Positions 6,545 through 13,770 of a DNA stretch of 15,469 nucleotides are shown piece after piece. Every line of letters starts with the position of its first letter. Positions within the stretch are counted from its first letter, which is position 1. Both the position numbers and the translations under genes were made by a program. The DNA is from an uncultured bacterium. Lineage in GTDB: Bacteria > Bacillota > Negativicutes > Acidaminococcales > Acidaminococcaceae. Under the pieces are notes generated by a model. It had not been told where the DNA came from. It searched no databases and worked only from the letters and a program-made list of their open reading frames with translations. The stretch is from NCBI GenBank assembly GCA_905215645.1, contig CAJMQS010000046.1, forward strand, positions 1 through 15,469. The letters run 5' to 3'.

Positions 6545-6565
6545 CGATTCACGATGAACGATAAA
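6545..6565. repeat. Short heptad run before murD
   Basis: Three 7-base units, CGATTCA, CGATGAA and CGATAAA, follow the right arm of element 2 after eight bases. They share the period but not the GTC/GAC core of the neighbouring units, and have no inverted partner in the window. They may belong to a second unit class of the same repeat family, or be a chance run. Confidence 0.45.
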
Positions 6566-6591
6566 TAGCATAAACTTGGGGGGCATCATTC

Positions 6592-7965
6592 ATGGATGAC
6601 AAAAAGAAAATCTTTGTGTACGGGGCCGGCATCAGCGGCCAAGGCGTTTCGGAAGTCTTGGCTCAAAAAGATGCTGGGGTGATCCTGTACAATGATGATA
6701 AAAAGGATCTGGATCCAACCTGGCTGCAGGCTTTCCAGGAAAAGGGAGGGATCTACGTCTGCGGGGAAGATCCAGAGCCCTATCTGGAACAGTGCCGTCT
6801 CTTCATCATCTCTCCTGGGATCCCCTTCACCACGGAAACGGTGAAAAAGGCCCGTAAACTGGGGATGGAGATCATTGCTGAAGCAGAAGAAGCCAGTCGG
6901 CTCTACAAAGGACACTGGTGCGCTGTGACTGGCAGCAACGGCAAGACCACCACCACCACCCTTTTGGGCCGGATGCTGGCTACCCTGCCGGTGAAGACCG
7001 CGGTGGCCGGGAACATCGGTTTTGCCTTGAGCAAGGAGCTCCAGGAACTGGATGCCGATTCCTGGGTGGCCGCCGAACTGTCCAGCTTCCAGCTGGAAGG
7101 GACTACCAGTTTGGCACCGGACGTGGCCTGCATCGTAAATATCACCCCCGACCATTTTGAACGGCATGGGGACATGGCCGGCTATGTGGCCGCCAAATCC
7201 AAGATCTTCGCCTTCCAGACGCCGGATCAGATCCTGATCCTCAACGCCGACGACCCGGTTTCCAGCAAGCTGGGAGACAAGGCCAAAAGCAGGGTGGTCT
7301 GGTTCAGCACCCAGAAAGTGCTGCCGGAAGGGGGCTTCATCCAAGACGGATGGTTCACCTTGACCTTGGACGGGAAGACGGAAAAGATCTGCCAAGTGTC
7401 CGACCTCCAGATCTTTGGGGCCCACAATGAACAAGATGTATTGGCCGCCTGCCTCTCCGCCCATTTTGCCGGCGTCACTGCGGCCAACATGGCCCAGGTG
7501 CTGAAAGATTTCCGGGGCGTGGAACACCGGCTGGAATATGTGACCACCATCAACGGAGTGAAATACTACAACGATTCCAAGGCCACCAATACGGATTCTG
7601 CCATCAAGGCCCTGGAAGCTTTCAAGGACGGCCATGTGATCCTTTTAGCAGGAGGCCACGATAAGATGACTGGCCTGGATGACCTGATGGAAACCGTAAA
7701 GGTCAAGACCGATGCTTTGATCCTTTTGGGAGAAGCCCGGCAGCGATTCTATGAAGCAGCCAAAAAACACGGGGTGCAGCACATCATCATGATCGACGGC
7801 ACCTTCGAAGACGCCGTGCGGAAAGCCTACAGCCTGGCCCGGACACCTCAGGTGGTGCTCCTTTCTCCGGCTTGTTCTTCCTATGATATGTTCGCCAACT
7901 TCCCGGAACGGGGCCGGGTGTTCAAGCAGATTGTCCATGATCTGGCCAAGGAGGCAGAAGCGTGA
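6592..7965 (+). CDS. murD: UDP-MurNAc-L-Ala:D-glutamate ligase MurD
   Basis: MurD adds D-glutamate to UDP-MurNAc-L-Ala, the second step of stem-peptide assembly. The 457-residue protein begins with a Rossmann-like uridine-binding domain (GAGISGQG at 11-18). It has the P-loop GSNGKTT at 114-120, Lys202 in AAKSKIF as the probable carbamylated lysine, NDSKATN at 327-333, and SPACSSYDMF at 425-434, which is characteristic of MurD. The ribosome site is a run of six G (6578-6583), eight bases before the ATG, rather than AGGAGG. The stop overlaps the murG GTG start by 4 bases. In many clusters ftsW stands between murD and murG; here there is no room for it. Confidence 0.98.
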   Translation: MDDKKKIFVYGAGISGQGVSEVLAQKDAGVILYNDDKKDLDPTWLQAFQEKGGIYVCGEDPEPYLEQCRLFIISPGIPFTTETVKKARKLGMEIIAEAEEASRLYKGHWCAVTGSNGKTTTTTLLGRMLATLPVKTAVAGNIGFALSKELQELDADSWVAAELSSFQLEGTTSLAPDVACIVNITPDHFERHGDMAGYVAAKSKIFAFQTPDQILILNADDPVSSKLGDKAKSRVVWFSTQKVLPEGGFIQDGWFTLTLDGKTEKICQVSDLQIFGAHNEQDVLAACLSAHFAGVTAANMAQVLKDFRGVEHRLEYVTTINGVKYYNDSKATNTDSAIKALEAFKDGHVILLAGGHDKMTGLDDLMETVKVKTDALILLGEARQRFYEAAKKHGVQHIIMIDGTFEDAVRKAYSLARTPQVVLLSPACSSYDMFANFPERGRVFKQIVHDLAKEAEA

Positions 7966-9071
7966 AAGTCGTACTGTCCGGAGGGGGAACCGGCGGCCAC
8001 ATCTATCCGGCATTGACCATTGCCGGTGCTCTGCGGCGGCTGGACCCTGACTGTGAAATCACTTTTGTGGGGACCCAGAAGGGATTGGAAAAGGACATCA
8101 TCCCTCGCTACGGGTATCCCCTGAAATTCATCCAGGTGGCTGGCTTTGAACGGCACTTGGGCCTGGGCACCCTGAAAAGTGCCTGTGAGCTGGTGCTGGG
8201 CATGAAGGAAGCCTACAGCCTGCTGAACCAACTGGATCCAGACTTGGTGATCGGCACGGGGGGCTATGTATGCGGGCCCATCCTGTTCTGGGCGGCCATG
8301 AAACGGGTGCCTACCTGTATCCAGGAACAGAATGCCATGCCCGGGGTCACCAACAAGATTTTGTCCCGGTTCGTGGACGAAGTGTTCCTGGGCTATAAGG
8401 AAGGGGGCAGATACTTTGCCTCCCATGCCAAAAAAGTCTATACCGGGAACCCGGTCCGTCAGGAGATCCTGGAAGCCAGACGGGAAGACGGCCTGGCAAA
8501 ATTCGGGCTGGATCCGGAAAAGACGACCCTATTGGCCTTTGGGGGCAGCCGGGGGGCCCGGACCATCAACCAGGCCATGGTGACGGTGGAACAGAAGCTG
8601 GCGGGGAATCCTCGGATCCAGATCCTCCATGCCACCGGGACCGCCGGCTATGAAAAACATGCAGAAGCCTTGGGGGACAAGGTGCTCCATGCGGGGAACA
8701 TCCATGTGGTGCCTTATCTCCACGATATGCCCCTGGCCCTGGCTGCAGCAGATTTGGCCGTTTCCCGGGCCGGCGCCATCGGATTGGCGGAATTGATGGT
8801 GAAGGGGATCCCGTCCATCCTGGTCCCCTATCCCTATGCCACCGCCAACCACCAGGAATACAATGCCCGGGCCTTGGCAGCCCAGGGAGCGGCCCTGGTG
8901 GCGCTGGACAAAGACTTGACAGGGGGCTGGCTCCTGGAAGAAGTGGAAAAACTGCTCCGGGAACCGGAACGGCTGGAAACCATGCACCGCAGTGCCTTGC
9001 GGACGGCTATGCCCCAGGCGGCGGATGCCATTGCGGAAGCTGCCATGGAACTGGCAGAACGGAACAAATAG
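7962..9071 (+). CDS. murG: UDP-GlcNAc:lipid I N-acetylglucosaminyltransferase MurG
   Basis: MurG is a GT-B glycosyltransferase on the inner face of the membrane. It adds GlcNAc to lipid I, giving lipid II. The product has 369 residues. The N-terminal GGGTGGHIYPA (7-17) is the glycine-rich loop of the acceptor domain. The C-terminal donor domain carries FGGSRGA (193-199), SRAGA (268-272) and the PYPYATANHQ region (289-298). The GTG start is supported by AAGGAGG at 7948-7954, seven bases upstream, and by the 4-base GTGA overlap with murD. It is followed after 12 bases by murC. No anomaly is seen. Confidence 0.98.
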   Translation: MKVVLSGGGTGGHIYPALTIAGALRRLDPDCEITFVGTQKGLEKDIIPRYGYPLKFIQVAGFERHLGLGTLKSACELVLGMKEAYSLLNQLDPDLVIGTGGYVCGPILFWAAMKRVPTCIQEQNAMPGVTNKILSRFVDEVFLGYKEGGRYFASHAKKVYTGNPVRQEILEARREDGLAKFGLDPEKTTLLAFGGSRGARTINQAMVTVEQKLAGNPRIQILHATGTAGYEKHAEALGDKVLHAGNIHVVPYLHDMPLALAAADLAVSRAGAIGLAELMVKGIPSILVPYPYATANHQEYNARALAAQGAALVALDKDLTGGWLLEEVEKLLREPERLETMHRSALRTAMPQAADAIAEAAMELAERNK

Positions 9072-9076
9072 GAGGA
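9070..9076 (+). promoter_or_regulatory. Strong ribosome binding site for the TTG start of murC
   Basis: AGGAGGA overlaps the murG stop codon and lies seven bases before TTG at 9084. No ATG or GTG in frame lies at a suitable distance before the conserved IHFIGIGGAGMS segment, so the rare TTG start is the best choice. Confidence 0.75.
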
Positions 9077-9083
9077 ACGACCA

Positions 9084-10469
9084 TTGGTTGATTTGGATAC
9101 GATTAAAAACATACATTTCATCGGCATCGGAGGGGCCGGCATGAGCGCCCTGGCTTATGTGATGATCAAACGGGGCTACCATGTGTCCGGCTCCGACGCC
9201 AAACCTGGCTATATGGCCACCAAACTGGCCAAAGAAGGAGCGCTGGTGTTCATCGGCCATGCGGCCTGCCAGATCGAACGGGCGGAAGTGGTGGTGGTTT
9301 CCACGGCCATCCATCCGGACAATCCAGAACTGGTGGAGGCCCATCGGCGCCAAGTGCCGGTGATCCACCGGAGCGATGTACTGGCCTACCTGATGAACAA
9401 GCATAAAGGCATTGCCGTGGCAGGTGCCCACGGGAAGACCACTACCAGTTCCATGCTCAGCTGCATCACCTACGACTGCGGCCTGGATCCCACCATCGTG
9501 GTGGGGGGCATCGTGAACAACCTAGGGTCCAACGCGGCCAATGGGAAAAGTGACTATGTGGTGGCGGAAGCGGATGAAAGCGACGGATCCTTCCTGAAGT
9601 TCAATCCCTACATTGCGGTGGTCACCAACATCGAAGACGACCATCTGGACCATTACGGCAGCGAGGAAAACATCCAGAAGGCTTTTGCCCAGTTCGTTTC
9701 CCAGATCAAGGAAGATGGCTGTGCCGTCCTCTGCTATGACAACGCCAAGGTGCGGACCATCGGGGAACATACGGACAAACGGGTGATCAGCTACGGTATC
9801 GACAGCCAGGACGCGGATTACCAGGCCAAGGACATCAGCTACGGAACGGACGGCACCCATTATGATGTGGTGTATCAGGGAGAGACCATCGGCCGAGGCC
9901 ACCTGATCATCCCCGGCCGGCACAATGTGCTCAATTCCCTGGGGGCCATTGCCGCTGCCCGGGAACTGGGGCTCCCGCTGGACGGGATCCTGGCTTCCCT
10001 GGAGAAATTCAGCGGGGCCAAGCGCCGGTTCGAGACCAAGGGGAAAGTGGATGGCATTTGGGTGGTAGATGATTATGCCCATCATCCTACGGAAATCGAA
10101 GCCACGTTGAAAGCAGCCCGGCAGACCCATCCGCAGCGGCTGATCGTGGTCTTCCAGCCCCACCGGTATACCCGCACCCAGCTGCTCTTGGACGAATTCG
10201 CGGTGGCTTTCAAAGACGCGGACCAGCTGATCGTGACGGATATCTATGCGGCCAGCGAAGATCCCATCCCCGGGGTCACTGGCAAGCTGCTGGCGGATAA
10301 AGTACGGGCCACTACCGGTCAAGAAGTGGCTTATGTACCGGACCAGCCGGCCATCTTGGACCGCCTGAAAGAAGAAGCCCAAAGCGGTGACTTGATCATG
10401 ACCATCGGGGCTGGAGATATCTATAAACTGGGTGAACACCTGGTACAGGCATTGGAACGGAGGAAATGA
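9084..10469 (+). CDS. murC: UDP-MurNAc:L-alanine ligase MurC
   Basis: MurC adds L-alanine to UDP-MurNAc, the first amino acid of the stem peptide. The 461-residue protein opens with the dinucleotide-type loop GIGGAGMS (14-21). It continues with the ATP loop GAHGKTTT (114-121), EADESDGSF (162-170), which is specific to MurC, then DDYAHHPTE (329-337) and QPHRYTRT (358-365). Translation probably starts at TTG, which may lower its output. It follows murG after 12 bases and precedes ddl by 2 bases. A murB gene, often next to murC, is not present; UDP-MurNAc must therefore come from an enzyme encoded elsewhere. Confidence 0.97.
   Translation: MVDLDTIKNIHFIGIGGAGMSALAYVMIKRGYHVSGSDAKPGYMATKLAKEGALVFIGHAACQIERAEVVVVSTAIHPDNPELVEAHRRQVPVIHRSDVLAYLMNKHKGIAVAGAHGKTTTSSMLSCITYDCGLDPTIVVGGIVNNLGSNAANGKSDYVVAEADESDGSFLKFNPYIAVVTNIEDDHLDHYGSEENIQKAFAQFVSQIKEDGCAVLCYDNAKVRTIGEHTDKRVISYGIDSQDADYQAKDISYGTDGTHYDVVYQGETIGRGHLIIPGRHNVLNSLGAIAAARELGLPLDGILASLEKFSGAKRRFETKGKVDGIWVVDDYAHHPTEIEATLKAARQTHPQRLIVVFQPHRYTRTQLLLDEFAVAFKDADQLIVTDIYAASEDPIPGVTGKLLADKVRATTGQEVAYVPDQPAILDRLKEEAQSGDLIMTIGAGDIYKLGEHLVQALERRK
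10459..10464 (+). promoter_or_regulatory. Ribosome binding site that fixes the ddl start
   Basis: GGAGGA lies seven bases before the ATG at 10472. A nearby in-frame ATG at 10466 overlaps the murC stop but is only one base from the site, too close for efficient initiation. Confidence 0.7.
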
Positions 10470-10471
10470 CA

Positions 10472-11404
10472 ATGGATAAAAAAGATCGTATCGCAGTCGT
10501 CATGGGAGGCCCTTCCAAGGAACGGGAAGTCTCCTTGAATACCGGGAACGCTATCCTGAATGCCTTGAAAGAAAAAGGGTATGACGCCGTGGCCATCGAC
10601 CTAGATCCCCATCACATCGTGGACCAGCTGAAGGAATCCGGGGCTAAGGTGGTATTCAACGCGGTCCATGGGCTCTACGGGGAAGACGGCCGGCTCCAGG
10701 GTATCCTGGAAATGCTGGGCATCCCCTATACGGGCAGCGGCGTCCTGGCCAGCGCTCTGGCTATGGACAAGGTCTACACCAAGCACCTGTTCCAAAACAA
10801 CCATGTACCCACGGCCAAATGCATCTTCCTGGATAAAAAGCTGGATAAGGAACCCAAGGCCCGGATCTTGAAGGAAATCGGGATTCCTTGTGTGGTGAAA
10901 CCGGCCACCCAGGGTTCCAGCATCGGCGTGGTGATCGTCAAAGACGAAAGCCAGCTGGACGGTGCTTTGGAGGAAGCTTTCAAGTACGGCGACCATGTGC
11001 TGTGCGAAGCCTTTTTCACCGGCAAGGAAGTAGCTGCTGGCGTGATGATGGGGGAAGACGGACGGGCCATCCCCATGCCTTTGGTACTCATCGAACCCCA
11101 TGTGAATTTCTACGATTTCCATAACAAATATACCAAAGGGGCCACCACTTATACTTGTCCGGCTCCCTTTGATGCAGCCACTACCCAGCGGCTCCAGAAA
11201 ATCGCCGTGGCAGCTTATGAAGCATTGGGCTGCAGCGGTGTGGCCCGGACGGACCTGATGCTGGCGGACAACGGGGACTGCATCGCCCTGGAAGTCAACA
11301 CCATCCCAGGGATGACGGCTACCAGCCTGATCCCCAAAGCGGCAGCTGCTATGGGCATTTCCTTCCCGGATCTGTGTGAGAAGATCCTGAAGACGGCCCA
11401 TTGA
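10472..11404 (+). CDS. ddl: D-alanine--D-alanine ligase
   Basis: Ddl joins two D-alanines using ATP and supplies the dipeptide for MurF. The protein has 310 residues with an ATP-grasp fold. GGPSKEREVS (12-21) holds the N-terminal catalytic glutamate, HGLYGEDG (66-73) and KPATQGSSIGV (143-153) shape the nucleotide site, and the metal-binding end is LEVNTIPGMTATS (273-285). The omega-loop segment YDFHNKY (214-220) keeps the tyrosine typical of D-Ala-D-Ala ligases rather than the histidine of D-lactate-adding enzymes, so ordinary vancomycin-susceptible precursors are expected. The next start codon comes one base after its stop. Confidence 0.96.
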   Translation: MDKKDRIAVVMGGPSKEREVSLNTGNAILNALKEKGYDAVAIDLDPHHIVDQLKESGAKVVFNAVHGLYGEDGRLQGILEMLGIPYTGSGVLASALAMDKVYTKHLFQNNHVPTAKCIFLDKKLDKEPKARILKEIGIPCVVKPATQGSSIGVVIVKDESQLDGALEEAFKYGDHVLCEAFFTGKEVAAGVMMGEDGRAIPMPLVLIEPHVNFYDFHNKYTKGATTYTCPAPFDAATTQRLQKIAVAAYEALGCSGVARTDLMLADNGDCIALEVNTIPGMTATSLIPKAAAAMGISFPDLCEKILKTAH

Positions 11405-11405
11405 G

Positions 11406-12599
11406 ATGATGAGGCCCAAATGGCTCCAGCCCCGGATCGGGCAGGGGCACCGGGGAAACAGGGAGGACCTCCGGAAAAACCGGCAGGCAGAGGTCCGGAA
11501 GGACCAGCCTGAACAGGGAGGATTCCAGGAAAACCCGGCAGACGGCCGGCAGGAAAGAGCCGGGGACACGCAGCCCAGGACCAGCAGCTTCCGCCAGGAG
11601 ATGCGGGCGGCCCGGCTGCGCCAGGAAGAAGCTCGGAAACAGGCAGAAGCGATAGCGCTGGAGCGGGAAAAGATCCGGCAGGAGGCCCAGGCCTACATCT
11701 ATGGCCGGACCGAAGCCCAGGAGACCCAAGCCCTGGCCGACCGGGCTGCTGGACGGGAGACTTTCCGGGCTCGGCGAGAACAGCAGGAACCCCAGGAACC
11801 CCAGGAAATCCCACAGGAGGATATGAGAAGAAGAGCAGGGAGAAAACGGCCGGACTCTGGAAAGGATCCGGAAAAGAGAAGGCCCCGGCGCCGGCTGAAC
11901 AAGGCCCGGGCAGCCCTCCTCCTCTGTTCCTTCCTGCTGCTCATGGCTTCCTATGTGCTGCTCCATCAGCCTTGGCTGGCCTTCGGGCAGCTGCAGGTGG
12001 TAGGAGATACGGCAGTGACCCTGGAGGAAGTCCGGGAGATGGGAGATGCAGGGGAACCCCTGAATATCTTCAATATCAATCGGAAGAAACTCCTTGCCAG
12101 CCTCCGGAGCGATTACCGGGTGGAAAAGGCAGAGCTGGCCCTGGGCTGGCCCAATGTGCTGAAAGTGGTGATTACGGACCGGAAACCGGCTCTGTATGTG
12201 ACCATGGAAGGAAAACAGTATGCCCAAGTGGATCCCACCGGCCATATCATCGGCCTAGCGGACGGGATCACTGGCGGGGAAGCTCCTTTTGTTTCCGGCT
12301 GGCACATCGCTGCAGCAGAACTGGGGGATGTGACGGAGGATGAGGAAATCCAAGGGATCTTGGGCTTTTTGGGAAAACTGGATCCGACCCTGCGGGATCG
12401 GATCATGGAAATCCACGTGGACGAAAACAAAAGCATCAAGATCTACCTCCACAACGGGATCCCCATTATCCTGGGGACCTGGGAGAATGGGGTAGAGAAG
12501 CTGGAAACCTTCAAATCCATCTGCCAAGAGCTGGAAGCCAAGAAAATCAAGGCACAGTATATCGATCTGACGTACGAGAAACCCTATATCAAACTGTAG
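11406..12599 (+). CDS. ftsQ: Cell division protein FtsQ/DivIB with long charged N-terminal extension
   Basis: FtsQ/DivIB is a bitopic divisome protein that works with FtsL and FtsB/DivIC. The 397-residue product has one membrane segment (about 167-187) and then a POTRA domain (about 192-260: LQVVG, IFNIN, DRKPALYV). The FtsQ/DivIB domain runs to the C-terminus, and the last residues are YEKPYIKL. Unusually, about 165 residues precede the membrane segment. They are rich in Arg, Gln and Glu, with a probable coiled coil at 62-96 and a QEP repeat at 127-135; relatives usually have a few dozen. The start at 11406 has a weak ribosome site and depends on ddl coupling. An internal ATG at 11823 with AGGAGG would give a normal-sized 258-residue form. 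The family call is firm; the start is less so. Confidence 0.9.
   Translation: MMRPKWLQPRIGQGHRGNREDLRKNRQAEVRKDQPEQGGFQENPADGRQERAGDTQPRTSSFRQEMRAARLRQEEARKQAEAIALEREKIRQEAQAYIYGRTEAQETQALADRAAGRETFRARREQQEPQEPQEIPQEDMRRRAGRKRPDSGKDPEKRRPRRRLNKARAALLLCSFLLLMASYVLLHQPWLAFGQLQVVGDTAVTLEEVREMGDAGEPLNIFNINRKKLLASLRSDYRVEKAELALGWPNVLKVVITDRKPALYVTMEGKQYAQVDPTGHIIGLADGITGGEAPFVSGWHIAAAELGDVTEDEEIQGILGFLGKLDPTLRDRIMEIHVDENKSIKIYLHNGIPIILGTWENGVEKLETFKSICQELEAKKIKAQYIDLTYEKPYIKL
11784..11810 (+). repeat. 9-base in-frame tandem repeat in ftsQ
   Basis: Three copies of a 9-base unit (CAGGAACCC twice, then CAGGAAATC) encode the QEP-QEP-QEI run in the cytoplasmic extension of FtsQ, just before the internal start candidate. 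It is in frame, so copy-number change would alter length without frameshift. Confidence 0.7.
11815..11820 (+). promoter_or_regulatory. Possible internal ribosome binding site in ftsQ
   Basis: A perfect AGGAGG lies two bases before an in-frame ATG at 11823, just ahead of the basic and membrane segments. Two bases is shorter than usual, so use of this site is uncertain, but it could yield a short FtsQ of ordinary size. Confidence 0.35.
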
Positions 12600-12612
12600 T
12601 TAGGAGAATGGC

Positions 12613-13305
12613 ATGGCTGCGCACAGTCCAAGAGAGAAATTCTTCGTGTTCCTGGTGTGTCTGATTGTAGGAGCGATGATTTCTACCCAGTTCCGCAGCG
12701 CTGAACAGGCCAAGCAGTCTGTGAACCAGCAGCGGGCGGAAGATTTGGTGGAGAAACTGAAGAATGCGGAGAAAGAAAATAAGGCATTGTCCGCTAAATT
12801 GGAAGAAATGGAAACCCAGGGAGCCGGCGGGGACCGGAAAGTCCTGAACGACCTGAAAATCAAGGCTGGAGAGGTCCCCCTCCATGGCCCCGGTGTGCTG
12901 GTGGTAGTCAACGACAGCAAGGTGACCCCCAAGGCCGGGGAAAACCCCAATCTGTATGTGATCCATGATGATGACCTGCTCCGGCTCCTGAACGAACTCC
13001 GGGCAGCTGGGGCGGAAGCCCTTTCCATCAATCAGGAACGGCTGCTGGATATTTCCGAAGTGCGGTGTGCCGGTCCCACGGTCTCCGTGAACAATACCCG
13101 GTTCAGCCCTCCTTATGAGATCCGGGCCATCGGGGACCCCAAGACTTTGGAAAGTGCCCTGCGGCTCCGGGGCGGGGTGGTGGAGACCCTGAAATTCTGG
13201 GGCATCACCGTAGACGTGAAGAAAAAGGACAATCTGGTGATCCCGGCGTATAAAGGGACCCGGCACTTTGAATATGCCCGGACGGAGGAAGGGGGCAAAG
13301 GATGA
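12613..13305 (+). CDS. DUF881 membrane protein (YlxW/YlxX-like)
   Basis: DUF881 proteins accompany the dcw cluster in many Firmicutes (YlxW and YlxX in Bacillus); their biochemical role is not established. The 230-residue product has a short basic N-terminus, one membrane segment (about 9-24), a coiled coil (about 30-69) and the DUF881 domain (about 88-210). The domain includes LHGPGVLVVVNDS (90-102), VIHDDDLLRLLNELR (116-130) and GAEALSIN (133-140). Most of the protein should lie outside the cytoplasmic membrane. AGGAG at 12602-12606 lies 7 bases before the ATG. The stop overlaps the sbp start by 4 bases (ATGA), pointing to coupled production. The pair stands where ftsA would be expected near ftsZ. 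Confidence 0.9.
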   Translation: MAAHSPREKFFVFLVCLIVGAMISTQFRSAEQAKQSVNQQRAEDLVEKLKNAEKENKALSAKLEEMETQGAGGDRKVLNDLKIKAGEVPLHGPGVLVVVNDSKVTPKAGENPNLYVIHDDDLLRLLNELRAAGAEALSINQERLLDISEVRCAGPTVSVNNTRFSPPYEIRAIGDPKTLESALRLRGGVVETLKFWGITVDVKKKDNLVIPAYKGTRHFEYARTEEGGKG

Positions 13306-13628
13306 TCTACGCATTGTTGGGGCTGGCGGCAGGGATTGCCCTGGGGGCCTATTTCCCTGTGGTGCCTCCCATGTACAGCAAGTTGGTGGCGGTGGCGTTC
13401 ATGGGCTGTCTGGATGCGGCTTTCGGGGGTTACCGTTCTTCCCTGGAAGGGCACTTCAACCACCGGATCTTTCTCAGCGGCTTTTTTGCCAATGGGATCT
13501 TTGCGGTGTTCCTGTGTTACTTTGGCTACCGGCTGGGCATCGACCTATATTATGTGGCCCTGATCGCCTTCGGTCTCCGGATCTTCAACAACATCGCCAT
13601 CATCCGGCGGCTGCTGATGGGGGACTAA
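13302..13628 (+). CDS. sbp: Small basic protein Sbp (DUF1290)
   Basis: This 108-residue membrane protein matches the small basic protein family (DUF1290) that lies just before ftsA/ftsZ in Bacillus and relatives. Its function is unknown. It has about four hydrophobic segments (about 2-18, 24-41, 55-75 and 80-98). Family hallmarks are MGCLDAAFGGYRS at 34-46 and GLRIFNNIAIIRR at 91-103. It is translationally coupled to the DUF881 gene by an ATGA overlap, which suggests that the two act together. The usual next gene, ftsA, is missing; a 142-base spacer with a promoter separates it from ftsZ. Confidence 0.92.
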   Translation: MIYALLGLAAGIALGAYFPVVPPMYSKLVAVAFMGCLDAAFGGYRSSLEGHFNHRIFLSGFFANGIFAVFLCYFGYRLGIDLYYVALIAFGLRIFNNIAIIRRLLMGD

Positions 13629-13700
13629 GAGGCGGTGAACAATCTCTGCGGAAGAAGGCAAAATTTTCCCCAAAATGGGGATGAAATATTATCTGTTAAA

Positions 13701-13709
13701 TGGTATACT
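13701..13709 (+). promoter_or_regulatory. Probable ftsZ promoter (extended -10)
   Basis: TATACT at 13704-13709 matches the -10 consensus in five of six positions and is preceded by TG and one base (13701-13703), an extended -10. The -35 region is poor (ATGAAA at 17-base spacing). The surrounding 13681-13745 is AT-rich, unlike the coding DNA. A small hairpin (TCCCCA/TGGGGA, 13667-13681) lies upstream with no T-tract, so it is not a clear terminator. This promoter would let ftsZ and nrdR be expressed independently of the long operon. Confidence 0.65.
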
Positions 13710-13770
13710 AGATATAGTGTACGAAGAAACAAGTATCTTATCACACAATAGATGAGGAGGACCATGAAAC

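Noticed and set aside
13667..13681. Terminator between sbp and ftsZ
   Set aside because: The TCCCCA/TGGGGA stem is short and has no T-tract after it.
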